Positions 53,221-62,825 of a DNA stretch of 64,000 nt are shown piece after piece. Origin of the DNA: Hungatella sp. Lineage in GTDB: Bacteria > Bacillota > Clostridia > Lachnospirales > Lachnospiraceae. Numbering within the stretch: position 1 is the stretch's first letter; every line of letters begins with the position of its first letter. A program made the position numbers and the translations under genes. Location: assembly GCA_022795805.1 (NCBI GenBank), contig JAAWHK010000004.1:1-64000 (forward strand), written 5' to 3'. The notes under the pieces were generated by a model. It had not been told where the DNA came from. It searched no databases and was given only the letters and a program-made list of their open reading frames with translations.

Positions 53221-54363
53221 TTGCCGAAAAAGAAGAAAAAGAAAGTAAGGCGGTTCTATGACTACAGCCTTCTGTTCACCATCGTATTCCTGACGATTTT
53301 CGGTTTGGTGATGATATACAGCAGCAGCTCCTATATGGCGCAGATCAACTACAAGGGCAATGCGGGCTATTTCATGACACGGCAGGCGATGATAGCCCTG
53401 GGCGGTTTCTTTGTTATGATTATTATCTCCAGAATGGATTACCACTGGTATGCCGGGCTGGCTTCCCTGGCGATTATGGTGTCATGGGGGCTTATGATCG
53501 CCGTGACTCTGTTCGGCAGGGAGGTAAACGGCAAGAAACGGTGGATTGAACTGGGGCCTGCCAGCTTTCAGCCCACGGAGCTGGTGAAGATCACAGTGAT
53601 CGTGGCGCTGGCCGTTCTCATAACCCGCCTGGGCAAAAACATAGACAGAATGGCCGGCGTGGTGAGAGTCGGCCTCATCGCAGGTCCCCTGGCGGCTATC
53701 GTGGCTGCCAACAACCTTAGTTCCGGTATTATCATCGTGGGAATTGCCTTTGTGATGATGTTTGTGGCCAGCCAAAAGAAAATGCCTTACTTCCTGTGTG
53801 TGCTGGCCGCCGCGGTGGTGCTTATCTTTGCGGGGCCTATCGGCCATGTCCTGACGGCGCTTAAGATCCTGAAGCCCTACCAGCTGTCCCGCATCAATGT
53901 GTGGCTGGACCCGGAGGCGTATCCCACCACAGGTGGTTACCAGGTGCTTCAGGGGCTCTATGCCATCGGCTCCGGCGGTCTGTTCGGAAAGGGACTGGGG
54001 GAGAGCATTCAGAAGCTGGGGTTTGTGCCGGAGTCCCAGAATGACATGATTTTTGCTATAATCTGCGAGGAGCTGGGGCTTTTCGGGGCGATGATGGTAA
54101 TCTTTTTGTTTGTGTTTATGATCTACCGGTTTATGCTGATTGCCAGCAACGCGCCGGATCTTTTCGGGGCGCTTCTGGTGGTGGGCGTCATGGCGCACAT
54201 CGCCATTCAGGTAATTCTCAACATAGCGGTGGTTACCAACACCATCCCCAATACGGGAATCACGCTGCCTTTTATCAGCTACGGCGGAACGTCGGTCTTG
54301 TTTCTGATGATCGAGATGGGGATGGTGCTCAGCGTTTCCAATCAGATCAGGCTGGAAAAGTGA
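53221..54363 (+). CDS. spoVE: SEDS glycosyltransferase FtsW/SpoVE
   Basis: 380 residues with 10 membrane helices. It polymerises peptidoglycan glycan strands from lipid II in partnership with a class B PBP. SEDS motifs: NGKKRWIELGPASFQPTEL, NLSSG, GYQVLQGLYAIGSGGLFGKG, PESQNDMIFA and LPFISYGGTS. TTG start with GGAAGGAGGAGG upstream; no in-frame ATG exists before the first helix. Being next to spoVD, it may serve spore cortex, division or both. Confidence 0.93.
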   Translation: MPKKKKKKVRRFYDYSLLFTIVFLTIFGLVMIYSSSSYMAQINYKGNAGYFMTRQAMIALGGFFVMIIISRMDYHWYAGLASLAIMVSWGLMIAVTLFGREVNGKKRWIELGPASFQPTELVKITVIVALAVLITRLGKNIDRMAGVVRVGLIAGPLAAIVAANNLSSGIIIVGIAFVMMFVASQKKMPYFLCVLAAAVVLIFAGPIGHVLTALKILKPYQLSRINVWLDPEAYPTTGGYQVLQGLYAIGSGGLFGKGLGESIQKLGFVPESQNDMIFAIICEELGLFGAMMVIFLFVFMIYRFMLIASNAPDLFGALLVVGVMAHIAIQVILNIAVVTNTIPNTGITLPFISYGGTSVLFLMIEMGMVLSVSNQIRLEK

Positions 54364-54431
54364 CAGGAGAGGGCAACAGACAGGCCGCATTTACATAGGA
54401 TAGTATAAAGGAAGCCGCAGGAGGGAACAGG

Positions 54432-55682
54432 TTGTCTGTAATTGTAGTCCAGGGTTACTATCCGCTAAAAGGTGAAGTTGAGATTCAGGGTTCCAAAAAC
54501 GCGGTTCTGCCCATGATGGCGGCTGCAATTCTCCATAAAGGCACCACCGTATTGAAACATGTCCCCATGATACAGGACGTTTTCTGTATGATGGGGATAT
54601 TGGAGTCTATGGGGTGCGTATGCCGCTTTTGTGACCATACCCTGACTGTGGATGCCGGTGAGCTGACCTGCACCGGCGTGTCTAAGGAGCGGGGGAGAGC
54701 CATGCGGTCCTCCATCATCGTCTTGGGGGCGCTTCTGGGACGGTGCGGGGAGGCGGATGTCTACTATCCTGGCGGCTGTTCCATCGGCAGCAGACCCATT
54801 GACCTGCACCTGGCTGCCCTGAGACAGATGGGGGCAGTGATACGGGAGGAGGGGGAAGCCCTGCGGGCCTGCACCCGGGGGCTTAAAGGAACGGATATCA
54901 CCCTGTCCTATCCCAGTGTGGGGGCCACGGAGAATGTGATCCTGGCGGCGGTGAGGGCCAGCGGAATTACGGTTTTGAGGGGAGCGGCCAGGGAGCCGGA
55001 GATCGATGCCCTGTGCCGGATGCTCTCTTCCATGGGGGTGCGTATCGGCGGAATCGGCACGTCCGTCCTGAAAATTCAGGGGACCAAAGACCTGGCGGAC
55101 GCAGAGTACCAGGTTCCCGGCGACAGGATCGTGGCAGGCACTTACCTTTCGGCGGTGATAGCGGCCGGCGGGGAGGCCCTCCTGAGAAATGCCTCTCCCG
55201 GACAGCTTGCCTGTGTGCTGAATATCATGAGGGAGATGGGGGCGCGTATTGCCGTGTCCGGCGACGCCGTCCGCATATCCATGGACGGCAGGCCCAGGGC
55301 GGTATCCATAGAGACCAGCCCGTACCCCGGGTTCCCCACGGACTTACAGTCCATGGCTCTGGTGCTTCTGAGCGTGGGCCGGGGAAAAGGGTATTTGAAA
55401 GAAACGGTATTTGAGGGAAGATTTGCCACCGCAAAAGAATTGCATAAAATGGGTGCAGAGATTATAATAGAAGGAACCGAGGCATGTGTCACAGGAAAAG
55501 GCTTCCTTAAAGGCGCCGGCGTCCGGGCCTGCGATCTGCGGGGCGGAGCCGCTCTGGCGGTGGCCGGGCTGGCCGCCGAGGGAGAGACCAGGATCACGGA
55601 CTGCGGTCATATCGTTCGGGGATATGAGGATATCTGCGGAGATCTTCAGCACTTAGGAGGCATCATACGGAGAGAATTATGA
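54432..55682 (+). CDS. murA: UDP-N-acetylglucosamine 1-carboxyvinyltransferase
   Basis: 416 residues; first committed step of peptidoglycan synthesis, transferring enolpyruvate to UDP-GlcNAc. The N-terminal GSKNAVLPMMAA and the catalytic loop PGGCSIGSRPID with Cys116 are present, so it should be fosfomycin-sensitive. TTG start with GGAGGGAACAGG upstream. The stop overlaps ftsQ (ATGA). Its place between spoVE and ftsQ replaces murG/murB of Bacillus. Confidence 0.95.
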   Translation: MSVIVVQGYYPLKGEVEIQGSKNAVLPMMAAAILHKGTTVLKHVPMIQDVFCMMGILESMGCVCRFCDHTLTVDAGELTCTGVSKERGRAMRSSIIVLGALLGRCGEADVYYPGGCSIGSRPIDLHLAALRQMGAVIREEGEALRACTRGLKGTDITLSYPSVGATENVILAAVRASGITVLRGAAREPEIDALCRMLSSMGVRIGGIGTSVLKIQGTKDLADAEYQVPGDRIVAGTYLSAVIAAGGEALLRNASPGQLACVLNIMREMGARIAVSGDAVRISMDGRPRAVSIETSPYPGFPTDLQSMALVLLSVGRGKGYLKETVFEGRFATAKELHKMGAEIIIEGTEACVTGKGFLKGAGVRACDLRGGAALAVAGLAAEGETRITDCGHIVRGYEDICGDLQHLGGIIRREL

Positions 55683-56407
55683 GAAAATTCAGAATAAAAA
55701 AACCTGGGGCAGCCTTTCTGGGAATAGCAGCCATAGGGCTGGCCCTGAGTATCACAGCCATGTCGCTGAATATACGGCAGGTGACGGTGAGCGGCAACAA
55801 CCGCTACACTCAGGAGCAGCTGACGGACATTATTTTCAGGACCAAGGCAGACAGAAACTGGCTGTACTGCTATGGGAAAGACAGATTCGGAGAACACTTA
55901 CAGATTCCCTTTGTGGAGGATTACCGTCTGGTGTTCCACAGCCCCTTTGAGGTGGAAGTGATTGTCCACGAGAAAAGTGTGGTGGGGTATGTAAACTATA
56001 TGTCCAGCTGCATGTACTTTGATAAAGACGGAATTATCGTGGAAAGCACCAATGAGAAGGTGGAGGGTATTCCCTGCATCGCAGGCCTGGAGTTCGGGCA
56101 GATCGTGCTTCACAAGCCCCTGCCGGTGACGGATCAGGCCATCTTCGGCCAGATCCTTATACTGACCCAGGTTCTGTCCACCTACAATCTGGGTGTGAAC
56201 AAAATACAGTACGACAGAAAGGGGGATGCCACACTGTACATGGAGGATTTGGAAGTCGTTCTGGGCGACGGTTCCAATATTGACGGGAAAGTACTGCGGC
56301 TGTCCAACATGTTGCCGGAACTGGAGGGCCTTAAGGGGACGCTGTATCTGGATACCTATGACCCGTCCAATAATCAGATGGCATATACCTTCAAAAAGAA
56401 CTCCTAA
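55679..56407 (+). CDS. ftsQ: cell division protein FtsQ/DivIB-like
   Basis: 242 residues: a short basic cytoplasmic start (RKFRIKKPG), one membrane helix (about 11-30), a POTRA-like region (IRQVTVSGNNRYTQEQL), and a beta domain (VEVIVHEKSVVGYVNY, VEGIPCIAGLEF). This is the DivIB/FtsQ layout, a scaffold of the divisome. Its start overlaps the murA stop. Confidence 0.9.
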   Translation: MRKFRIKKPGAAFLGIAAIGLALSITAMSLNIRQVTVSGNNRYTQEQLTDIIFRTKADRNWLYCYGKDRFGEHLQIPFVEDYRLVFHSPFEVEVIVHEKSVVGYVNYMSSCMYFDKDGIIVESTNEKVEGIPCIAGLEFGQIVLHKPLPVTDQAIFGQILILTQVLSTYNLGVNKIQYDRKGDATLYMEDLEVVLGDGSNIDGKVLRLSNMLPELEGLKGTLYLDTYDPSNNQMAYTFKKNS

Positions 56408-56432
56408 ACTCCTAAAAAGTTGAAAAAAACAG

Positions 56433-56461
56433 TTGCTATTTTGGGGGAAATAAAATATAGT
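56433..56461 (+). promoter_or_regulatory. ftsZ promoter
   Basis: TTGCTA (56433-56438) and TATAGT (56456-56461), 17-base spacer, about 100 bases before ftsZ, giving ftsZ a supply independent of the upstream operon. Confidence 0.65.
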
Positions 56462-56563
56462 ATTAGATAGGTTAGAAGGTAGGCCTGATTTTTTCACAGA
56501 GAGAGACATCAGGGATTTACATAGGGAAGAAGAGATTACCGATAGGTTGAAGGAGGAAATATC

Positions 56564-57871
56564 TTGTTAGAGATTAAGATAAATGAGGCGGAGAATACAG
56601 CCAGGATCATAGTAGTCGGTGTAGGCGGTGCCGGAAACAACGCGGTGAACCGCATGATTGACGAGAATATCGCAGGAGTGGAGTTTATCGGGGTCAACAC
56701 GGACAAGCAGGCCCTGGGATTCTGCAAGGCTCCCACGGCCATGCAGATCGGGGAGAAGCTGACCAAGGGGCTGGGGGCAGGTGCCAGGCCTGATATCGGC
56801 GAGAAGGCTGCGGAGGAGAGTTCTGAGGAGCTGTCACAGGCCCTTAAGGGGGCGGATATGGTGTTCGTCACCTGCGGTATGGGCGGCGGCACAGGCACGG
56901 GGGCAGCCCCGGTGGTGGCCAAGATCGCCAAGGATATGGGTATCCTTACGGTGGGTGTGGTGACCAAGCCGTTTAAGTTTGAAGCCAGAACCCGTATGAC
57001 CAACGCCCTTCAGGGCATTGAGCGCCTCAAGGAGAGCGTGGACACCCTGATCGTCATCCCCAACGACAAGCTTTTGGAGATCGTGGACCGCAGGACCACT
57101 ATGCCTGACGCGCTGAAGAAGGCCGACGAGGTGCTTCAGCAGGCTGTGCAGGGCATCACGGATCTGATCAATGTGCCGGGCCTCATTAATCTGGACTTTG
57201 CGGACGTTCAGACCGTTATGATCGACAAGGGAATCGCTCACATCGGCATCGGCAGGGCCAAGGGAGACGAGAAGGCCCTGGAGGCGGTGAAGCAGGCTGT
57301 ATCCAGCCCTCTTCTGGAGACCACCATCGAGGGAGCTTCCCACGTGATTATCAATATTTCCGGAGATATCAGCCTCATCGAAGCCAACGAGGCGGCGAGC
57401 TTTGTTCAGGATATGGCCGGTGAGGAGGCCAATATTATCTTCGGCGCCATGTATGACGAGAGCGCCCAGGACGAGGCCGTGATCACCGTCATCGCCACCG
57501 GTCTGGACGGACATGTATCCTCCGCGGGAACGGGCGTATCCGGCGCCATGTCAGGCTTCGGATACAACCGGCAGAAGGCCCAGACAGAGGCTGCGGCCAC
57601 GGCCGCGGCGCCGGCCATGAACATGAACCAGGGGTACGGCCAGGGCCGTCCGGTGCCGGTTCAGGGACAGCCCCCTCTGCGTACGGTGCCGGGAGGGAAT
57701 CAGAGGCAGATCCCGCCGGTACAGGGCGGCGGAGCCGTGGGCGCGGGAGGCCAGCAGCAGCCGGGGCAGGCGCCGGTGCCGCCTCAGCCGGGTACACCCT
57801 ATCGTCCCAATGTAAATGTGAAAGATATCAATATCCCGGATTTTCTGCGGAACAACAACGGCCGGAGGTAG
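56564..57871 (+). CDS. ftsZ: cell division protein FtsZ
   Basis: 435 residues; the tubulin-like GTPase that forms the division ring. GTP-binding motif [15 protein letters not shown]-terminal [14 protein letters not shown], and T7 loop NLDFADV. A Gln/Pro/Gly-rich linker of about 95 residues leads to the C-terminal peptide [10 protein letters not shown] that binds partner proteins. The start is TTG with AAGGAGG at the right distance and no in-frame ATG before residue 31. ftsA is not adjacent. Confidence 0.97.
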   Translation: MLEIKINEAENTARIIVVGVGGAGNNAVNRMIDENIAGVEFIGVNTDKQALGFCKAPTAMQIGEKLTKGLGAGARPDIGEKAAEESSEELSQALKGADMVFVTCGMGGGTGTGAAPVVAKIAKDMGILTVGVVTKPFKFEARTRMTNALQGIERLKESVDTLIVIPNDKLLEIVDRRTTMPDALKKADEVLQQAVQGITDLINVPGLINLDFADVQTVMIDKGIAHIGIGRAKGDEKALEAVKQAVSSPLLETTIEGASHVIINISGDISLIEANEAASFVQDMAGEEANIIFGAMYDESAQDEAVITVIATGLDGHVSSAGTGVSGAMSGFGYNRQKAQTEAAATAAAPAMNMNQGYGQGRPVPVQGQPPLRTVPGGNQRQIPPVQGGGAVGAGGQQQPGQAPVPPQPGTPYRPNVNVKDINIPDFLRNNNGRR

Positions 57872-57933
57872 GGCCAAAGCCCCGGGGATCCCAAGCTGCA
57901 GATAAGGATGTGCAGATAGAAATAAAAGAGATA

Positions 57934-57989
57934 AAAAGGATACTGCAGGGCAGGCGGAGTCTCATCCGTCTGGTCTGTTGTATCCTTTT
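57934..57989 (+). terminator. terminator after ftsZ
   Basis: AAAAGGATAC (57934-57943) pairs with GTATCCTTTT (57980-57989) around an inner GCGGA/TCCGT helix. TGTTGTTTT follows. Confidence 0.8.
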
Positions 57990-58063
57990 GTTGTTTTAAA
58001 GATGTTTTCCTGTCATTTTCTGACGTATTTTCCCGATAAATTTTCGCTGTGCCATACCCGATT

Positions 58064-58096
58064 TTGACAAAATCCCCACGCATAATTTTCTATAAT
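58064..58096 (+). promoter_or_regulatory. spoIIG-type long-spacer promoter
   Basis: Consensus TTGACA (58064-58069) and TATAAT (58091-58096) are separated by 21 bases instead of 17. The Bacillus spoIIG promoter, used by SigA only with Spo0A, has the same kind of over-long spacer. The -35 lies in ATTTTGACAAAATC, two bases from a Spo0A box. Confidence 0.7.
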
Positions 58097-58157
58097 GGGT
58101 CTGTGAGGGCCGCCGCAGTGAAGCGGCGGTCTCCGGGCAGGAGGTGAGAGCAGGTGC

Positions 58158-58970
58158 GTGGGTCTTGACCTGTACATAGACGTTATTTTTTTTGTGAATT
58201 TTATTATGGATCTGCTTTTGCTCATCCTCCTGAGAAGGATTCTGAAGAAAGTGATTTTAAGAAGACGCCTTCTTCTCGGGGCGGTTTTTGGGGGACTTTT
58301 CGGATGCCTGGAGATTTTCCTGTGGAAGATCCCGGGATATATGTTTGTGTTTATCTCCCTTGGGGAGGCCTTTGTTATGGTGCGGGCGGTGTTTGGCCGG
58401 CAGGAGATTCGGGAGCTTGTCAAGGGTACGGGAATCCTGTTTGGCCTGGCCGTGGCGGCCGGCGGCGCCATGGAGTTTATGCTGCGCTGCACTGCGGCGG
58501 AGAAACTCTTTGCGCTGCCTCTGCTTTTCTGGGTATTTATGGCGGCAGGGGTTTTCTTTCTGGTACAGGGGATGTGGCAGTTCGCGGATGAGGTGGGCAG
58601 GGAGAGGAGAAACCGGTTCACTCTGACCCTTACGGACGCGGGGGTGTCTGAGTGTGTGACGGGATATCTGGACACGGGCAACCGGCTGCAAATGCCTGAA
58701 ACCGCGGAGGGCGTGCATATTGTGGCGGAACGGGTGTTTAAGCGGTTTGCGGATTCAAAGGGAGAGCGGGCGATGATTCCGTACCGCACCATCGGCAACC
58801 CGTGGGGCGTTATGGAGGGAGTCAGGATTGAGAGGATGGAGATCGCGGGAAAGAGGGGAAAAATCAGGATAGATGCCCCCTGGATAGCAAAGGCGCCTTT
58901 CGGGCTGTCCCAAAAGGAGGGCTATGAGGTGCTGCTGTACGGGGAGACAGCCATCAGGGAGGACAAATAA
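58158..58970 (+). CDS. spoIIGA: sigma-E processing peptidase SpoIIGA
   Basis: 270 residues: five membrane helices in the first 145 residues, then an aspartic protease domain with GYLDTGNRL (Asp172) and MIPYRTIG. It cuts the pro-sequence of SigE when triggered by the forespore protein SpoIIR. GTG start, with AGGAGGTGAG nine bases upstream. It is followed by sigE after 13 bases. Confidence 0.93.
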   Translation: MGLDLYIDVIFFVNFIMDLLLLILLRRILKKVILRRRLLLGAVFGGLFGCLEIFLWKIPGYMFVFISLGEAFVMVRAVFGRQEIRELVKGTGILFGLAVAAGGAMEFMLRCTAAEKLFALPLLFWVFMAAGVFFLVQGMWQFADEVGRERRNRFTLTLTDAGVSECVTGYLDTGNRLQMPETAEGVHIVAERVFKRFADSKGERAMIPYRTIGNPWGVMEGVRIERMEIAGKRGKIRIDAPWIAKAPFGLSQKEGYEVLLYGETAIREDK

Positions 58971-58983
58971 GGAGGAATTACAA

Positions 58984-59724
58984 ATGGTTATAAAAGTATC
59001 CATACCAAATCGTTTTCAGTTTAAAACAGTGCCAAGCTTCCGGACCATGCTGTTTAAGCGGGAGGGGGAGATACATTATATCGGCGGTGCGGACATCCTG
59101 CCGGCGCCTCTGGACAATGAGGAGGAGGCGCGTCTTATCGAAAAGCTGGGAACCGATGAGGAGGGGGAAGCCAAGTCAGCGCTTATCGAGCACAATCTCC
59201 GGCTGGTGGTGTATATAGCAAAGAAATTTGACAATACCAGCGTAGGGGTGGAGGATCTGATCTCCATCGGCACCATCGGGCTTATAAAAGCCATTAACAC
59301 CTTTAACCCGGGGAAGAATATTAAGCTTGCCACCTATGCTTCCAGATGCATTGAGAACGAGATTCTCATGTACTTAAGACGAAACAACAAGACCAAGATG
59401 GAGGTGTCCATAGACGAGCCCCTGAATGTGGACTGGGACGGCAATGAGCTGCTTTTGTCGGATATTCTGGGCACGGAGGAGGATGTGATCTACCGGGAGC
59501 TGGAATATGAGACGGAGAAGGACCTTCTGAACCTGGCCATCAGCCGGCTGAACCCCAGGGAGAGGAAGATCGTGGAACTTCGGTACGGTCTTACCAACGA
59601 GGACGGGGAGGAGATGACCCAGAAGGAGGTGGCGGATCTTCTGGGGATCTCCCAGTCATACATCTCCCGGCTGGAAAAGAAGATCATGAAGAGGCTGAAA
59701 AAAGAGATCGTCAGGTTTGAGTAG
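58984..59724 (+). CDS. sigE: mother-cell sporulation sigma factor SigE (pro-form)
   Basis: 246 residues with a pro-sequence of about 30-45 residues before the sigma-70 region 2 ([34 protein letters not shown]). Regions 3 and 4 end with the helix-turn-helix [23 protein letters not shown]. It directs early mother-cell genes such as spoVD. AAGGAGG precedes ATG 58984. sigG, its usual neighbour, does not follow. Confidence 0.96.
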   Translation: MVIKVSIPNRFQFKTVPSFRTMLFKREGEIHYIGGADILPAPLDNEEEARLIEKLGTDEEGEAKSALIEHNLRLVVYIAKKFDNTSVGVEDLISIGTIGLIKAINTFNPGKNIKLATYASRCIENEILMYLRRNNKTKMEVSIDEPLNVDWDGNELLLSDILGTEEDVIYRELEYETEKDLLNLAISRLNPRERKIVELRYGLTNEDGEEMTQKEVADLLGISQSYISRLEKKIMKRLKKEIVRFE

Positions 59725-59757
59725 GCTGTCGCTTCTGTCGATTTATTCTCCTTTTTG

Positions 59758-59786
59758 TTGAAATATTGACAGATATATGGTATGAT
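59758..59786 (+). promoter_or_regulatory. promoter of the beta-CASP hydrolase gene
   Basis: TTGAAA (59758-59763) and TATGAT (59781-59786) with a 17-base spacer in the gap after sigE. Confidence 0.55.
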
Positions 59787-59857
59787 AAATTTATTAAAAT
59801 CTGGAAATTGATACGGCATTAGAGGATTAATTACACAAACGAAGAAGGAGGTACGGC

Positions 59858-61459
59858 ATGAAGTTAATGTTCATCGGCGCGGATCACGAGGTGACCGGAA
59901 GCTGTCATTACATTGAGTGCGGCGACACGAAACTGGTAGTGGACTATGGGATGGAGCAGGGGGTCAACCGCTATGAGAACGCCGAGCTGCCTGTAGACTG
60001 CGGGGATCTGGACTATGTGCTCCTGACCCACGCCCACATCGATCATGCGGGCTGCATTCCTCTTCTGTACGCCAGAGGATTCCGCGGACAGATTGTCACG
60101 ACCCATGCCACCGGGGATCTGTGTCAGATCATGCTGAGAGATTCCGCCCACATTCAGGAGATGGAGGCGGAGTGGAAGAACCGGAAGGCCAGGCGTGCCG
60201 GCCAGCCGGAGGTGGTTCCTCTGTATACCATGGAGGACGCCCAGGGGGCCTTGAGTCATCTTACTACCTTTGACTACGGAGAGATCATAAAGCTGAACGA
60301 CGACATTACCGTCCGGTTTACGGATGCAGGGCATCTTCTGGGTTCCGCGTCCATCGAGGTGTGGTGCCATGAGGGGGATGTGGAGAAAAAGATCGTGTTC
60401 TCCGGCGATATCGGCAACACCAACAAGCCTCTCACCAAGGACCCGGATTACATAGAGGAGGCGGACTACGTGGTCATGGAGTGTACCTACGGCAATCGGG
60501 AGCACGATGCCGTTATGGGGCATATCGACGATCTGGCCCGCATTATCCAGACGACCCTGGACCGGGGCGGCAACGTGGTGATTCCGGCCTTCGCCGTAGG
60601 ACGTACCCAGGAGCTTCTGTATTTTATCAGGAAAATCAAGGAGGAGCACATGATATTCGGCCACGAGGGATTTGAGGTCTATGTGGACAGCCCTCTGGCG
60701 GTGGAGGCAACCAATGTGTTCAAGAAGAACCTTCTCCAGTGCTTTGACGACGAGACCAGGGAGCTGGTGAAGCAGGGCATCAATCCGCTGGAATTCCCCG
60801 GGCTGAAACTGTCCGTCACCAGCGAGGATTCCAAGGCCATCAATTTTACCCCCAACGCCAAGGTTATCATCTCCGCTTCGGGAATGTGCGACGCGGGCCG
60901 GATCCGACACCATCTGAAGCACAATTTGTGGTATCCGGAGAGCACCATCGTGTTTGCAGGGTATCAGGCTGAGACGACTTTGGGCCGCAGCCTTATCGAC
61001 GGGGCCAAGACGGTGAAGCTCTTCGGCGAGACCATTGATGTCAGGGCCCGCATCGAGATGATCCAGGGGCTAAGCAGCCATGCGGATGTTAACGGCCTGT
61101 TAAAGTGGATCAGATCCTACAAGAAAAAACCGGACATGGTGTTTGCGGTTCACGGCGACGACGCGGTGTGCGATGTGTTTGCGGAGCGCCTGACGAAGGA
61201 AATGGGGCTGACGGCTGCGGCGCCCTTCAGCGGCTCCGTGTTTGATCTGGCAACGGGGCAGTGGATCACCCGGACGGAGGGCGTCCCTGTGGCCAAGGTT
61301 ACCGCAGCCAGAAAACGTGCCGACTCCGTATTTGCCCGCCTTGTGGCTGCCGGAGAGCGGCTTGCCCGGGTTATCCTCCACAACGAGGGCGGTACAAACA
61401 AGGATTTGGCCAGATTTGCCGACCAGATCAATCTGCTGTGTGATAAGTGGGACAGATAG
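59858..61459 (+). CDS. MBL-fold beta-CASP RNA hydrolase
   Basis: 533 residues. The metallo-beta-lactamase core has the metal motif THAHIDHAG and a later DAGHLLGSASIEV. The beta-CASP insert and the RMMBL end (MIQGLSSHADVNGLLKW) complete the layout of the YSH1/CPSF-like RNA-cleaving family. It probably cuts or trims RNA in the cytoplasm; no RNase J-type C-terminal domain is present. AAGGAGGT precedes the ATG. Confidence 0.92.
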   Translation: MKLMFIGADHEVTGSCHYIECGDTKLVVDYGMEQGVNRYENAELPVDCGDLDYVLLTHAHIDHAGCIPLLYARGFRGQIVTTHATGDLCQIMLRDSAHIQEMEAEWKNRKARRAGQPEVVPLYTMEDAQGALSHLTTFDYGEIIKLNDDITVRFTDAGHLLGSASIEVWCHEGDVEKKIVFSGDIGNTNKPLTKDPDYIEEADYVVMECTYGNREHDAVMGHIDDLARIIQTTLDRGGNVVIPAFAVGRTQELLYFIRKIKEEHMIFGHEGFEVYVDSPLAVEATNVFKKNLLQCFDDETRELVKQGINPLEFPGLKLSVTSEDSKAINFTPNAKVIISASGMCDAGRIRHHLKHNLWYPESTIVFAGYQAETTLGRSLIDGAKTVKLFGETIDVRARIEMIQGLSSHADVNGLLKWIRSYKKKPDMVFAVHGDDAVCDVFAERLTKEMGLTAAAPFSGSVFDLATGQWITRTEGVPVAKVTAARKRADSVFARLVAAGERLARVILHNEGGTNKDLARFADQINLLCDKWDR

Positions 61460-61512
61460 GACAGGAAAGGCGCGCCGTCTGTCCGTGGGAAGCCGGGATA
61501 TATATACCAGAG

Positions 61513-61547
61513 AGCTGCAGCCGTTTTATGGGCTGCAGCTGTTTTTA
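61513..61547 (+). terminator. terminator after the beta-CASP gene
   Basis: AGCTGCAGCC (61513-61522) and GGCTGCAGCT (61531-61540) with an 8-base loop, followed by GTTTTTAATTTTT. Confidence 0.93.
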
Positions 61548-61654
61548 ATTTTTAATTAAATCTTACAATATATTACTAATTCTGCATGTCTATTCCATTT
61601 GCGAGAGGATTGTGATATGTTTAGTCTATCACAAAAAATAAAGGAATGATCCCA

Positions 61655-62536
61655 ATGAAGAATAAAGGAGTCATGATTTCACTGGCAGTCATTGTGCTCA
61701 TTGGAATGGTAATCACAACAGGCACTCACAGATTCATAGAGAAGAACAGTTTCCCTACCTCAGCCGCAGCCGGGGATTTGGCAGCGGCAGGCACCGCTCC
61801 GGAGGCAGAGAAGGCCGCCCGTAAGGAAGCAGCGGCTCAGGATCAGGCTGCTGCGGCAGCAGAGGCCGCGGATGAGCAGCCCGTGGCGTATGCAGGCGAT
61901 TTTGCCGGAGAGGATGAGAGCGGGGCTTTTCGGACTTCCGGCGGCACGGAGGGAAGCGGAGGAGGCACGGACGACTTTTGGTCCTCTGAGAGTATCGTCT
62001 TTTCGGAGGACGCCGATTCGGGGGATGCCGGGATGAGGGCCGGAGGGTCCGGCGGCGTTACGGATCAAAGCACCAAAACAGATATTTTATCTCCGCTGGA
62101 GCCCGGAGAGACGCAGGCGGTGATGCCGGCGGAGGCCAAGCTGACAGCGGAGGCGGCCTCCGGAGAATCCCTGTCTTACTATGTGAAGCGGCTTCAGGAT
62201 CTGGACAGTCAGATTCAGAAGACCAGGGAGATCCAGGGCAGCGCCAATGGGGGCAATTCTGCCAAATCGGCGGCTTCCAGCGAATTAAAGCTGTGGGACA
62301 GTGAGCTGAACACCATCTACAATGCCATCCTGGACAGGCTGGAACAGGAACAGTCCGAGGCCCTGGTGAAAGAAGAGCGTGCCTGGCTGAAAGAGCGGGA
62401 CAGCCTCGCCATGGAGGCGGCCCAGAAGACGGCGGGAGGATCCGGAGAGAGCATCGAGTACACAGTGTCCCTCATGGAATCCACCAGACAGCGGGCCTAT
62501 GAGCTGGCAGAGCAGTACGCATGGCTTTTGGAGTAG
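61655..62536 (+). CDS. exported protein with LprI-like domain
   Basis: 293 residues. An N-terminal membrane anchor (VMISLAVIVLIGMVITTG) is followed by a 140-residue low-complexity linker rich in Ala, Gly, Glu and Asp. The C-terminal domain (about 200-293) has LWDSELNTIYNAIL and EERAWLKERD, the pattern of LprI/DUF1311 proteins, some of which inhibit lysozyme. The family's paired cysteines are missing here. ATG 61655 is chosen because AAAGGA directly abuts the earlier ATG at 61646. Confidence 0.75.
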   Translation: MKNKGVMISLAVIVLIGMVITTGTHRFIEKNSFPTSAAAGDLAAAGTAPEAEKAARKEAAAQDQAAAAAEAADEQPVAYAGDFAGEDESGAFRTSGGTEGSGGGTDDFWSSESIVFSEDADSGDAGMRAGGSGGVTDQSTKTDILSPLEPGETQAVMPAEAKLTAEAASGESLSYYVKRLQDLDSQIQKTREIQGSANGGNSAKSAASSELKLWDSELNTIYNAILDRLEQEQSEALVKEERAWLKERDSLAMEAAQKTAGGSGESIEYTVSLMESTRQRAYELAEQYAWLLE

Positions 62537-62598
62537 CAGCAGTATGGTTATGAGGCCGGCGCGGACGGGGCCGTATCTTAAAAATCCCGGGAAATGGC

Positions 62599-62627
62599 TT
62601 GATAAATTCCGGGCCTTGTGATAGGAT
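62599..62627 (+). promoter_or_regulatory. promoter before the small membrane protein and alaS
   Basis: TTGATA (62599-62604) and TAGGAT (62622-62627), 17-base spacer. No T-box motif is seen between here and alaS. Confidence 0.5.
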
Positions 62628-62671
62628 AAAAGCGGTTCGGAAAGAGGATATCATGTAAGGAGGAAGAGTTT

Positions 62672-62809
62672 ATGGGAGTCATAATTGGAAGTGTTGTTAA
62701 AAATCTGATAGAGGTAGCTGTGTTTGTGGTGATCGCAGGGGCGGGCATTATGCTGGGCAAAAATATGGCCGTGAAGAAATCAGCCAACAGCAAAGACACT
62801 ACGAAATAG
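62672..62809 (+). CDS. 45-residue single-pass membrane protein
   Basis: A short gene with AAGGAGGAAG before the ATG. It encodes one membrane helix (about residues 10-29) and a basic tail ([11 protein letters not shown]). Similar small proteins with a [10 protein letters not shown] start occur widely in Lachnospiraceae, sometimes mislabelled as vanadium nitrogenase. Function is unknown. It ends 16 bases before alaS and is likely co-transcribed. Confidence 0.75.
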   Translation: MGVIIGSVVKNLIEVAVFVVIAGAGIMLGKNMAVKKSANSKDTTK

Positions 62810-62825
62810 ACGCGGAGGAACGGAC

